Below are positions 51,917 to 62,929 of a DNA stretch of 64,000 bases, in pieces. The number at the start of each line of letters is the position of its first letter. Position 1 is the first letter of the stretch. Source of the DNA: Paramacrobiotus metropolitanus (Eukaryota > Tardigrada > Eutardigrada > Parachela > Macrobiotidae); contig NW_026570237.1 in the NCBI RefSeq assembly GCF_019649055.1, forward strand, positions 62,001-126,000. The letters are read 5' to 3'. The notes beneath the pieces are model-generated. The model was given only the letters and a program-made list of their open reading frames with translations, ran no database searches and was not told the DNA's origin. Made by a program: the position numbers and the translations under genes.

Positions 51917-53155
51917 GTGTATGCGTTGGCCGAACACATAGAAGAAGCCAACCACATGCTTAAACCCGGAGGATCTTCCAGCACGGCTGGCCGAGCTACG
52001 CGCACACGTTCATCTCCTGACCATATACCAAAAAGCACTCGCGTCATCGTAGCCCAGGCGTTGCAGAAAGCCCTGGAGAACGTCAACGCCACCAACTCCG
52101 TTCAGGCATGGAAAGAACTGCTCGAGTTCAGCTATGCCACTCTGGGACAACCAAAAGCAGTCCCAGATAACCGAAAACGAATGCCCTACCAAAATATCAT
52201 TCGCCGTAACATCCAGAATAACAGCCCACCCGAAGTACGCCAGGGACCGCAGATGGCGCGAAGAACTACGGACCCTGACGATCCAGCCCACCTCCGCAGA
52301 CGTGTGAGTCTAAAACTCCAGGATGGCAACGTATCTGGTGCAGTGCAGCAGCTGATTAGTGAGGAAGCAGTAATGATCCCTTCTGAAGAAACGTTGGCTG
52401 CCTTGAAGGAGAAGCACCCCTCGAACCCACCAATCAGCCGACCGCCCCCGGGTGCCGCAACGCCGCTCCCTCCTCCCGCAACAACAGCAGAGATCACTGA
52501 AGCCATTCGTGCCTTCCCGAATGGCTCTGCAGCAGGACCAGATGGGATGAGACCACAGTATCTGAAAGAACTATTGACTGTGAAAAACCGTGAAGTTGTG
52601 AAGAACTTGTGCAACGCGTTGGCTGACGTAGTGAACATAATGCTTAGGGGGGAAGTGCCCCCGGGGATCACCGACATATTATACGGAGCCAATCTATTTG
52701 CCTTCAAGAAAAAGGACAGCGGAGTGCGCCCGATTGCGGTTGGTTCAGCCCTACGTCGAATTGTATCCCGCATTGTCTCTTTCAAATCGCGTCATCTAAA
52801 CAGCGAACTGCAGCCACTCCAGTTAGGTTTTGTCACGAAAGGTGGCGTTGAAGCAGCAGTTCATGGTGCGCGCTGCTTTATCGAGAATGCCGTCAAAAGC
52901 GATAAAGTTCAAGTCTTTTTGAAACTGGATGTAAGAAATGCATTTAACTCACTTGACCGGAATAAAGTCCTCGAAGCAACGGAGGAATTTCTACCACTGT
53001 ACTACCGTTATGTCTGGCAGTGTTACGGAACACCATCGGTCTTGCTGCATGGCGCCTACCGCATCTCTTCCCAAGCAGGGATACAACAGGGTGATCCCAA
53101 AGGACCGCTGTTATATTGCCTCGCCACCATCAAACCACACCGCCATCTGAAATAA
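51917..53155 (+). CDS. LINE ORF, N-terminal part with RT
   Basis: 412 codons. Residues about 1-150 are basic with no finger. The RT begins about residue 190 (EAIRAFPNGSAAGPDGMRPQ), followed by FAFKKKDSGVRPIAVGSALR, LQLGFVTKGGVEAAVHGAR, motif A LKLDVRNAFNSLDRNKVLE with the catalytic Asp, and motif B GIQQGDPKGPLLYCL. The frame then leaves the RT before motif C because of a shift. ATG 51917 is the first in the frame; a start further upstream in another frame is possible. The RT primes on nicked target DNA in this class. Confidence 0.8.
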   Translation: MYALAEHIEEANHMLKPGGSSSTAGRATRTRSSPDHIPKSTRVIVAQALQKALENVNATNSVQAWKELLEFSYATLGQPKAVPDNRKRMPYQNIIRRNIQNNSPPEVRQGPQMARRTTDPDDPAHLRRRVSLKLQDGNVSGAVQQLISEEAVMIPSEETLAALKEKHPSNPPISRPPPGAATPLPPPATTAEITEAIRAFPNGSAAGPDGMRPQYLKELLTVKNREVVKNLCNALADVVNIMLRGEVPPGITDILYGANLFAFKKKDSGVRPIAVGSALRRIVSRIVSFKSRHLNSELQPLQLGFVTKGGVEAAVHGARCFIENAVKSDKVQVFLKLDVRNAFNSLDRNKVLEATEEFLPLYYRYVWQCYGTPSVLLHGAYRISSQAGIQQGDPKGPLLYCLATIKPHRHLK

Positions 53156-54699
53156 AATTTCGCGAGAGCTTTTTGGATGACGATGCGCTTGGAGGAGACC
53201 CTGAAGACGTGTACGATGACCTATGCACTCTGCAGGAAGCGTTGAAAAATGCTGGGCTGCATTTGAACATCGCCAAATGCGAATTGGTAGTGATCGGAGG
53301 GTCCGAAACCGATCGCCAAAGGGTAAATGACGCATTTCTCCAATCGTTCCCTGACTTGCAGTTGCCGCACCTGAACGAGTTGAACTACCTCGGCGCGCCA
53401 CTCCACGATGACGCGGTTGCAGGCACCCTTGCTGTTGAAACGGAGAAGATTGCCAGGATGACACAGCGCTTAACACTGCTGCCTGCCCACCACGCGTTGT
53501 ACCTTTTGAAATGCAGCATGGGTCCGGTAAGAATGGTTTACAGGTTGCGAACTGCGCGGTGCTACCTGCAAACAGAGTTGTTGCGACAGTTTGACAAAAT
53601 GATCATAGACTGTCTGTCGAGAATTACCAATGTGAACATTACCGAAGCCATATGGATGCAAGCGGCACTTCCCGTCTCACAGGGTGGTCTCGGAATCCGG
53701 AGCATTGAGAAGCTGACCCTTCCGGCCTTTTTGGCCTCGGCTTACTCAGTGGCTAAACTGACTAGCGAGTTAGTTGATTTCGACCCGGAAATTTATTGTT
53801 GCGATGCCGCAGAAGAGTGGCAAAAAATGACCAAAGCGGACCTTCCGGCCTTCGAAACCAGAAAACACCAGAAGATTTGGAATGAACCGATCATCCACGG
53901 CACGGTGGAAACCCTCCTGGCGGCAGCTCAGTCAGACATGTCAAGTGAAGCCCGTCTTCGAGGTGTGAGCACTAAGGATAATGGCGCATGGCTGGAAGCA
54001 CTTCCAGCCGCATCCCTCGGTAACTTCCTAAACGACACCACACTCAGAATTGCTGTCGGCCTGCGTCTCGGCGTACCAGTCACCATTCCACACCGTTGCA
54101 ATTGTGGTGAATGGACCGATGCGCGAGGATACCATGGCCTGAGTTGTAAAAAAAGCCGGGGCCGGAAGCCCAGGCACAGCTGCATCAATGTCACTTTAAA
54201 GCGCGCCTTTGCTTCCGCCGGTATTGAAACGGAACTGGAACCACCTGGTACTTGCCTAACCAATGGCAAGCGCCCCGACGGAGTGACTTTGGTCCCATGG
54301 GAAAGAGGAAAGATGTTGACCTGGGACGCCACATGCGTGTGCACGGTAGCTTTGTCGCACATCGCGGCAACATCGAAGCAAGCGGGAGCAGCTGCGGCGC
54401 GCGCAGAGCAGGATAAAGTGGCGAAGTATCGGGAATTCACTCGAGATTACCTGTTCCGCGCATTTGGCGTCGAAACACTTGGACCACTCGGACCGGATGC
54501 TTCTCGTTTGGTGACCGAAGTCGGGAAGATGATACAACAGGAAACAGGAGAGGTACGGGCGACGGAGTTTTTGCGCCAACGGATCAGCATTGACGTCCAA
54601 CGCGGGAACGCGGCCTCTGTCATGGGAACAGCACCAGCATCGGCCAACTTAGAAGAAATGTTCTGTGCGATTAGGCCGCCCATTTCCGTAGTCGGCTGA
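53116..54699 (+). CDS. LINE ORF, C-terminal part with RT motif C and endonuclease
   Basis: The true RT sequence resumes at about 53157 (FRESFLDDDALGGDPEDVY; LDDD in place of the common YxDD), then LNIAKCELVVIGG and a thumb-like region. The C terminus holds a CCHC knuckle (CNCG...GYHGLSC) and a PD-(D/E)xK restriction-like nuclease: GRKPRHSCIN, GKRPDGVTLVPWERG and LTWDATCVCT, with RPD followed 14 residues later by Asp. The ending QRISIDVQRGNAASVMGT is typical of a widespread animal family. TGA at 54697-54699 is followed by about 85 nt of 3' UTR and poly(A). Confidence 0.8.
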   Translation: MPRHHQTTPPSEIKFRESFLDDDALGGDPEDVYDDLCTLQEALKNAGLHLNIAKCELVVIGGSETDRQRVNDAFLQSFPDLQLPHLNELNYLGAPLHDDAVAGTLAVETEKIARMTQRLTLLPAHHALYLLKCSMGPVRMVYRLRTARCYLQTELLRQFDKMIIDCLSRITNVNITEAIWMQAALPVSQGGLGIRSIEKLTLPAFLASAYSVAKLTSELVDFDPEIYCCDAAEEWQKMTKADLPAFETRKHQKIWNEPIIHGTVETLLAAAQSDMSSEARLRGVSTKDNGAWLEALPAASLGNFLNDTTLRIAVGLRLGVPVTIPHRCNCGEWTDARGYHGLSCKKSRGRKPRHSCINVTLKRAFASAGIETELEPPGTCLTNGKRPDGVTLVPWERGKMLTWDATCVCTVALSHIAATSKQAGAAAARAEQDKVAKYREFTRDYLFRAFGVETLGPLGPDASRLVTEVGKMIQQETGEVRATEFLRQRISIDVQRGNAASVMGTAPASANLEEMFCAIRPPISVVG

Positions 54700-54796
54700 G
54701 GCTGTGTATTCAGTACAATTCTTTCACTTTTATGGAAACTTGTGACTGTATTGTATCGCCAAATTGAATTAAAAGGTTCATCTTAAAAAAAAAAAA

Positions 54797-55424
54797 GAAG
54801 TCAACGCACATGCACTAGTATATTTCTAATCGGATGTTACAGTAAGAACGACATCCGATCGCGGAGCACATTCTGTAACCAGCCGGTGGTGATTCATGGT
54901 TGAGTGCAAATGTGCGGGTCTGTAATCAAGCAGCATGAATGCATGAGTGCGTGCACGTAAAAGCAAACAATTTGCACGGACCGGAATTACACGTGAACGA
55001 CTTTGCTGTTGATCGTAATGTACATGGTACTTTACTGATGCAAAAATAAGGCTGTACTGTTTTGACCTTTTAGGGAATCGTATGAGATGTTGGGCGCAGA
55101 GATGCTGTGAGGGCAATCGACTGTCACCGGGATGTGGTCTGCTCAACGGGTTTTAATTTCACGAATAGCCTGTTTGGTACCACGTGTCGCGATCTGCAGG
55201 TTGGTTGCCTCCTTCAGTGAAATTTTGTTAAAATGTGATCAGCGGCATGTTTTTTACGGTTCTTTATTTGGGTTAAACGATTGTCCATAACGAGTTGCGA
55301 ACATGTTTTTTTTTCGTTTTAACTTTAACGAACAAAATTTTTACGTTCATGTTTGCATAACTTGGTGCTGCGAGACGTTGTTATTACGAAATTTCGTATA
55401 ATTATGTTTATCGAATGGCTGCAG
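54797..55424. other. No gene seen
   Basis: About 630 bp between the LINE tail and the PIP4K piece. The expected first exon of PIP4K was looked for here and not found. Confidence 0.4.
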
Positions 55425-56443
55425 ATTAATGAATTGACCCATGTGAATACTCCGCTGATGCTGATGCCGGATGATTTCAATGCCAACGAAAAATCAAAAT
55501 TGATCGACAGTACTTTAACAAGTAAGTGGGGATGTAATGTTTCCGGTCTGAAGCCCGAATTCCCATTCCGCATAGTTATACATTTTGTCGTCGGAACCGC
55601 AACGAAGTGGGGATTATGCGGAAGTAGAGAGTAAAGCCGGCAAGTATTTACTTCTTAATCAAGTTGCCTTGTCCGTCAACTGTCCCCGCGGAGACTGCGG
55701 CTGACGAAAGTCATTTATGCCATTTTTTACATGGTGCTGTGGCCGTTATGGAAATTAGAATTAGAAAACTCTTTATTTCCCTCTTGCGCTGCTGGTACGT
55801 GTTGGCCAGATAATTGGAAATTTCCGCTTTGCGGATAATCTTGCATTGCTTTACTCACATGGAATTCCGTTAAGAAAGATTTTGATATGACTTATATGTC
55901 GGTATCTACAACAGTGTTAGGGTTGTAGAACTATAGCCAGAATTTTGGTCAAGTTTTAACGTATTTTAATTTTAAACTTGCTACTAAATCAAAAAATTTG
56001 CGAAGAAAATCGTTCCTTTTGTTCTGCTAATTTGGATGTTGTGGTAAAATGCATACATTCTTGATAGCGTAGTGTGGTATGCGTGCTGCGTTATGCGTTT
56101 GGTTTTTCATTGTTTACTCATCTGATTTTAGGGATAACATGCCCAGTCACTCCCAAGTTAAGGAGTACTGCCCGTTGGTATTTCGTAATTTGCGGGAGCG
56201 TTTCCGCGACACGGACAGTCAATACATGGTAAAGTATGCTGCGTCCCTGGATGTCAATGGGATTTCCTGTGCGACTAACAATTGCCGTCTTGTGTATGCA
56301 GCTGTCCCTTACTGGATCTGAGCCGGTCATGGAGGAGGATAGTGTATCAACGTACTATCACGGGCGATTAACGTTTTATTATTAAAACCCTAACGCGGGA
56401 GGAAGTGGAAGAGATGCATCATACTATCAAACATTGCCATGAG
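55425..56443 (+). pseudogene. PIP4K2: PIP4K (type II PIP kinase) gene piece, decayed
   Basis: Three exons match the N-terminal part of the phosphatidylinositol 5-phosphate 4-kinase domain in correct order. Exon 55425-55521 encodes INELTHVNTPLMLMPDDF. Exon 56132-56228 encodes NMPSHSQVKEYCPLVFRN and LRERF. Exon 56302-56443 encodes LSLTGSEPVMEED and, in another frame, FIIKTLTREEVEEMH. Introns have GT/AG ends; the second is 73 nt. Decay: the phase of the first junction is off by one, the third exon has a frameshift near 56365-56380, and no later exons (ATP-binding remainder, catalytic MDYSL, activation loop) follow. Intact PIP4K makes PI(4,5)P2 from PI5P. Likely a partial duplicated copy; a real gene with a sequence error and missing downstream exons is less likely. 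Confidence 0.7.
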
Positions 56444-57243
56444 GTACGAAAATTACATCAGAATTTTGCTCTTTTGGATTTTTTACTGCTAACCTGGTTT
56501 ACTTTAACCACGTTGTTACTGATGAAGAAAAATATGGAGTTGGATTAACTTGTAGAAATAGTTCTTTAAACTAAAGAATATCTCAGCTGTTCTCATAATA
56601 ATAACGCGAAATGCTAATATCCAAACTGTTCTGATAAAATACCGCCGGCATTTTTATGGACCATTTATTTTTATTATACGTTCTGCCTTTGGTGCATGTT
56701 GCGTGTAATACGATGCACATAGAGGAGCATTAAATGCGGGGCATTTTCCTCATGCGAAATGTTCCAATATTTTTAACGGTTTTATTTTTGTTTGATGTTG
56801 TAGTTAGCCTAAAGTGACTGCCGACTTCAAAAATATGAATTTGTTTAAACAGACATCTCACTTTCTGAGCCAAAATCGACGCAATAAAATTTATAGATAG
56901 TAAGTCGTTGGTTTCAAACATTGTTCGTTCGCTTGTCTAAACACACGCCTCTTTTCCCCTTTTTTTTAATGCAACTTTAGTGCATTCAGTCTACGATGCT
57001 AAACTCGTGTCTGACGGGTAATTTTTTTTGCGTCTTCGGCGATCGAGTCGCGCGTGTACGATCTCGTGCGGAATTCTGTTCTGTTTTTTTTTAACAGCAA
57101 TTCTCAATGCTGTTTGCTGACAGGTTTTGGTCAGCGACATTACAGCCAATTTTATGCTGTTGCGAAAACGTTTTCTGCAGAGACCTCACAGCAGATGGTA
57201 TTGCTGTTTCAGACAGGTTTTTGTACATCGATTCTAGACTGCG
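56444..57243. other. No gene seen
   Basis: About 800 bp of AT-rich DNA. No further kinase exons recognised. Confidence 0.4.
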
Positions 57244-57460
57244 TTAGTTGAGGTAGTTCTTGAAGCATGTGAGCGATTCTTCATTCGCGTAGACACTGTG
57301 CAAACAAACTGCTGCACCAGCTTGTGCTTTAACTATTTTAGTTTTAAATTTCAATATCAAACTTTGCCCCAGAAAATTTAGATCTCCATCTACTCGCACA
57401 AACACCATACGCCAATCATGGTTGTAATGCAGGTCAATCGATATGAGCACTCGCTCATCG
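57244..57460 (-). other. Possible last exon, unknown protein
   Basis: A minus-strand open stretch of 71 codons after an AG (GTTGAAG), ending in TGA... or TAA-type stop at 57244. It encodes LISIDLHYNHDWRMVFVRVD, then GDLNFLGQSLILKFKTKIVK and LHSVYANEESLTCFKNYLN. Protein-like, with alternating hydrophobic strands. Not recognised; the acceptor is weak. Confidence 0.3.
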
Positions 57461-60400
57461 CTTCAACGCTGTAATGACTAATAAAATGCGGCGACTTAAA
57501 ACTTCAGGTAGCGAACCTGATGTAACTGGGTTCCCGAGGATAGAACCGGGTTTATCTGCAAGAACTTTTTTTAATTTCGAATAAAATCTCACTATTGTCG
57601 AAAGAACTTTCCAGACCAGTATCTTTTGATAAATTTTCTCCTAGAAAAAAGCGATCTTTTTATATTGGGAAAATTTAGTACAATGATCCTGACGATTTTA
57701 AACCTGCCTATATATAATGCAAGAACCTGACTTAAATTTAATTAAAAAAACAAAATTGACGAACAATCAAAATAAAATATAATATTTTTGAACTTTTAGG
57801 GTAATATTTTTTAAATCTTATTTATTTGCTGGCTGACTTTACATGAGCGGTAGAACAAGGCTAATGCTAAGCGATTATACTGAGCTGTTGGTTAATGGTC
57901 CTCCGTTATCAAAGGGGCCAGCGTCCATAGCAGTACGGAAACGACGTAAAGAGACGAAAAAGTCGGGGAACACGTGTGGAATCCAAACGGTATCCGTCCA
58001 TCAACAGTTGTGCATAATTGGTCCAATGCGAGAAACGATTCGGTCAGCTGTAGGGAGTTCACGGGTGTGTCCGCGCAGGAAATAGTGTGTTGATCCAAGC
58101 CTAATTGAGCCTGTCGGCTTACATCAGGCTTGTGGATTACAAGGTGGTGCAGGCCCGAAGGAGGCTGAACACAGAACGCATTTGCCTGTAATGACACTTA
58201 CAACCGCTAACTAAAAAGACGAATTCACGGCTCACCTCTGCTCCCGTAAATGGAATGCCGTTCTCATTTTTACAGCCTTTTGTATAATTTTCACAAGCGC
58301 AGGTGGAGCGTTAGACTTACGGAAATTTTTTGATAGCTGTTATGAGTTGTATTAAAATTTTCCATGGCAAAATATGTTCAGTCATAAATAAAAAGTTCGA
58401 GATAAAATCATTTTTGTTTGGAATCAATGTAAATCTCAGTCTGCGCAGTCCTAAAATTTACAAAGAGCCATTTGGAAGAGAAATGAAGCTCAGTTTAGCA
58501 CCTTGCGAGAAAATAAATACATCTGGCACAATCCGCCGTTATGATCATGCAATTTTTTTTAAATGTCCAACAGGAGTCATTTTTTTGAACAACTTCATTT
58601 GCTAACATATTTGTCTCGAGCGTATGATTTTTATATCAACGTTTAATAACGGGCCTATGAGGGTTCAGATCTGCGGGCAGGCTGCAGTAAATGCGGAGGC
58701 TTTTCAAAAACATCGCGTTTCGCGGAACACCTATGCTGCAGAAAACACTTAACGAACATATACAAATACCCTCCTGGAAAAGAAATAACCATTCGACACA
58801 GTACAAATAAGAGCAATAAAATATAGCTTTTCAAACACACAATTATAAGGAATATCGGACAATCCAAAACGCATTATTCATTGAGTTCCAAGATTAGAAT
58901 CCTTTTTTTGGCTCTTTCAACCTTACATAAACCAATCTGAGTTTAAGAAACTCTTCCGTTTCGGGCTGTCAAAATTCCAAATTAAGCACATTATGCGTAG
59001 ACGCTACTCGCACTTTGTCACTACACAGGAGATTCATTAAGATTCTGCCAACTTTTACTGCGGTCCATAGTATAGCTTCGCCGGTCTGAGTGTACTCTTT
59101 TCAACTAAACGAACATTAACATGACTCTGAGGCTGTTGCCTTTGATTAAATGCAACAATTCATTATTTCACCGGCTGGGTCACTACGCTCTCCGGACGAG
59201 TCTGTAGTTCTTCCCCTAGGTGATACTAAAGTTTTAAAAAGAACGTGCACTTTCTTTTCAAATACTAAGTCAACCTTTTCGTTAACCATGTATGCACTTG
59301 ATTATTCACAGCTATACGTCACCCACCGCGCAACGGTCCAAAGCTTTTAATAAATATTTACTTTAAATCAATGCAAATTCTAGCCTGCAGTTCTAGAGTT
59401 AACAGTGATTCATTTTGTTGCATATCAAAAACATTAATCCAGACTCGCACTCTAGTATTTATCGGCTATGCGAATAAATTATGTACATCGAGCACAACGT
59501 TCGTCCAATCTGTCACCTTGACCTACTGGTTGTGTCTATCCAGTGCCGTCGCTTTGCGGAGTCATTTATTCTCTGGCCAGTTCAACAATAAAAATTTCAA
59601 AAACACACGTGCAATTCCTCAAAAAAAAATATCAGAAACATAAAAATCACACAAGCATTTCCTCAAAATAAATTTTCAAAAACAAAGAAAAAGCACACTT
59701 GCATTGCTTCAGATAATTCAGTCGCCGATGTGCTCCTTCCTGGTAAGTAATTATTGCAGAATCTATTACGTCACTTTTATCCCTTCCCCTCTTTGACAAA
59801 AAGCTTCATACAGTAGGTTTAAAAACCAGTTGTACGTTAAGTCGGATCCGTCAATGATTTTACCCAAACATTTTATGAAATCAAATGATAAGTGCTTAAA
59901 AATGGATAAAAGGTTACAAAGTTAAAGAGCTAAAACAAAACGGTTATTTTTTTTACTACATTTTAGACGGTCATAACATTCCTACAAAACGATGCACTAA
60001 ACGCATATCCACATGCAGTATTAAGGCAAGACAGTAATATTTTGAAAACGGAAAAGTCTCATAAACATTTTTTTAGTGTTTCGTAAATGATTCAATAGAA
60101 CTTCGTATATTACCAGTTCTTTTGGGCTGATTCATTTCAGCAAAGCTGCGTTTAAAGCTGATTCATTTCAGTAAAGCTGCATTTAACAACCAAAAAATGC
60201 GTTGAGTAATAAGGTTCGGCAAGTCTGATTAATCAGACAGATTTTAAGTTATTTTAGGAACGGCCAGGAACGTGGAACTAGGTTCGGTTAGGGATTGGTC
60301 ACAAGAAACGGTATTAGCCAAAGAAGAATACTCTTATCGAATCGGTAATCAGTAAACAAGCCCAGCAATCTCTGAAATTTTCCAACAATGAGAAAAAGTG

Positions 60401-61876
60401 TAACTGGGTTCGGCAGTTCCAGATTATGGGTAAGGCATAGCCCCGGCATGCAAACATCTACTGACTCAACGAGTCAAAACAGGAGAAGATCAAGGCACAA
60501 ATCGATAAACAACAAAATTAAAGTATATTATTTTCCGAAAACAAGGTCACCAAAAACATCAGAAACTAACTATTCATCTTGCTAACGAATTATTAAATTT
60601 CATAAGCAGAGAACTGATAGTTCAATTGTCCAACAGAAATATCGTAACCGACACATGCTGTCAAGTAGAGATTGTTGTGATATCGAGCTATCGCTTTTCG
60701 GAAGCACTGATGCGGCATCGACGTAAATTTAATCCAATCAACGTTCATGGGAATATTCGAAATGTAAAAACTTTTTTTTAACATGAAACAGCAAAGCGAA
60801 ATTAGAGAACAGTTACACGAATGATCTTTCTTGTTTCAAGACGCAATCAGTGAACAGTTTTCTTAAAATAAAAAACAATACGGTCAGGCATATCGAGAAA
60901 TATCCGGTTATTCGAGAACAAAAGAAACATTTTTCAACTAAAAATTTTTTTAACTGCACAGTTTGGCAGAAATTTTATGAGATAATTAAAAGCGCAGTAC
61001 AAATTATTTTTATGAAGGCAGATCTCTAAAAACTGAATTAGCAGCTGATGCACCAATACCGCACGCCATATAGTCGTTTTCAAGAGACATTTTTATTTAA
61101 AACTCGAGCATTTATATAAGAACAAAGTTATCGGAAGTACTGCACTAGCATTATCGCCATTAAATTTTTAAAAGGGCAGTTGTCAAGTATACTCACGACG
61201 GAACGTGCTAGTCTGGTACTGCGAACGACAAAATCGGAATGCGCGCGGGAACATCAGTTCCGGGTTACGGCTTGCTAGCGTTTGGAAGATCACGCTGCTC
61301 GAATGTGGCGTAGTGCAAACGGCAGTGGCAGCGGCAGCCGCTGTGAAGGGATGATGATATCGCCGTTTTAAAGCATCGTACATCAAGAAGTTAAAACAAT
61401 AATAAAAATATAATAACTGACAGCTGAAGTAACCGAGAGGTACTTCTCAGTCGACACGGACCAGTTTGTTACATAATTTATGGCAGAGCAAAGTAATTAA
61501 AGGTCACGGCACGGCTAAACCGGCCGGTATACTAATATATGATAATATGCATTAACGTAACGAACGAAAAGCCAATGCGAGGCAGGGAATTGTTATTAGG
61601 AAAGAAATCAGGCAGAAGTAGAAAGTGTACCGTCGGAAGTGGTACTGAATGAATGCAGGAATGTATAAACTGTCCCCAGTAGAAGTAAAGAACAGCAGTA
61701 TTTGTAGGCAAACAAGTAGAAAAGAATAATATCAGATAGCACGGGTGAGCATATCGCTCAAATTAATCAGTAAACAGAAGCAACATCATAAAAGTGAATC
61801 AGAGCTGTCGCTTAATTATCTGTGCAAAAATCATTACGTGACAGTAGTACACCACAAAGACATGGAATATTCGATT
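57461..61876. other. AT-rich stretch, no supported gene
   Basis: About 4.4 kb. Frames at 57843-58085, 58330-58605 and 59371-59643 were examined and show no domain or splice support. Repeats: a diverged unit of about 55 bp with TTCAAAAACA and CACAC...GCATT (about 59585-59710), and the 31-bp duplication at 60126-60187. Confidence 0.4.
60126..60187. repeat. 31-bp tandem duplication
   Basis: GCTGATTCATTTCAG[C/T]AAAG begins at 60126 and again at 60157; the copies differ at two or three bases. Confidence 0.85.
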
Positions 61877-62629
61877 TTACCGCTTAAACTGACACCAGGT
61901 ACGGGTTCGCTGAGACCACGTTCGGTTTCCGTCGCGCTTAAGTATATCAAGAATTTTTTTCACTTTTTCGACCACAGTTTCTTTGATTTTCACTGCAAAA
62001 AAGCCACTCCCTTGATATTCTTGGGGCAAAGAGTTATTCACAATCTCATTAAAGTTTGGTTCACTCAAGATAAACGAATGAGTTTCCGCCATTCCTTCCG
62101 ATTTTGGTCTTTGAAATGCACGATATGACTTGCTAAAAACAAATACGATCATGTTAAATTGAAAATATACTCTGTTTTATACTGTGCTCCAGTTTATTTT
62201 AAATTGTTTTATTATAATAATTATAAATTCACACTGCGTTTATTTGTACTGAATAACTTACGTTTTCCAAATCTTCCCGACAGCCATATCCAGTGTTTCC
62301 GGCTTGGTGCGCTGTCTAGCACTTCGGGCGTAGAAAATAAGCGGCTCTGGATCCAGTAAAACCACGGAGTCGGAGTCTTCCGAATGGCTGTCGTCGTTCG
62401 TTTATTTGTTACCAGAAAGGTCTTCTTCGTCAACGGACAGGATTTCATCGTCCTCAAAATCTTTGTGGAGTGCAGATTCATCCATAGAGTTACTGCTTGT
62501 TCTAACAAATGCAAATTCGTTAGAAAACAGTTAAACTCATAAAAAATAAAACGAAACTCTTTTGCTGTACCGTTGCCGCTTTGACGGTGGAGATTCACTT
62601 TGCGATTCCACTTCGCTGTCGGATGTCAT
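61877..62629 (-). CDS. Spliced acidic protein, unknown function
   Basis: Three exons: 62571-62629 (ATG at 62629, context GCCATGA), 62262-62501, and 61877-62132. Introns of 69 and 129 nt have GT/AG ends, all phases agree, and the total is exactly 185 codons. The N terminus is Ser/Glu/Asp-rich (MTSDSEVESQSESPPSKRQ, then DFEDDEILSVDEEDL). The middle has FYARSARQRTKPETLDMAVG, and the C terminus ETHSFILSEPNFNEIVNNSL, VVEKVKKILDILKRDGNRTW and a basic end. One in-frame TAA (62402-62404) lies in the second exon. It would be removed by a frame-keeping 36-nt GT-AG intron (62377-62412), or the gene is a recent pseudogene. Function unknown; the layout suggests a nuclear protein. Confidence 0.55.
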
Positions 62630-62817
62630 GGCAAACTTGAGAAATTACTCACTTGGAAATTTCAGATATCACAGATAAAAATTTTATCAATTATCAAGTT
62701 ACTCGTTCAAATTAATGTAGAACCAAATTGGTTGAAAACGGTATTTCATGCACCGCATTGTTCCACCCGGATTTTCTTATGCAGGCTATCGAATCGAAGC
62801 GAACTTGTTACTCACAT

Positions 62818-62925
62818 CCGGTTTATGTTTATGCTGTACCTGCTTTATGCACTACGGCTTTATGTTTATGTTATGTTTATGCGGAAGCTCCTTATGTTTA
62901 TGTTTATGTTTATGTGTTACCTACC
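62818..62925. repeat. TTTATG hexamer microsatellite, interrupted
   Basis: Three runs of (TTTATG)n separated by short unrelated pieces. Simple repeat; may vary between individuals. Confidence 0.9.
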
Positions 62926-62929
62926 TAAC

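Larger units (their letters stand above)
51430..54796 (+). mobile_element. RLE-type LINE (non-LTR retrotransposon)
   Basis: Single-ORF type LINE with RT in the middle and a restriction-like endonuclease at the C terminus, as in the R2/R4/NeSL/Hero group. It ends in A12 at 54785-54796. The 5' end is uncertain; frames at 51430-51730 (GQRECGFCLDVSGQ, then GWRCQRNACASHR) may hold a zinc-finger or FLYWCH-like N terminus. The ORF is in two frames (51917-53155 and 53116-54699), shifted at about 53145-53160, between RT motifs B and C. Otherwise the copy is open over 2.7 kb, so it is fairly young. Confidence 0.8.

Noticed and set aside
57490-57560. tRNA-like GGGTTCCCGAGGATAGAACC segment
   Set aside because: It lacks an acceptor stem and A box; the similarity to a T arm is limited to a short palindrome.
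57843-58197. Plus and minus frames as integrase or RNase H pieces
   Set aside because: No catalytic motif or zinc residues could be found; the resemblance was superficial.
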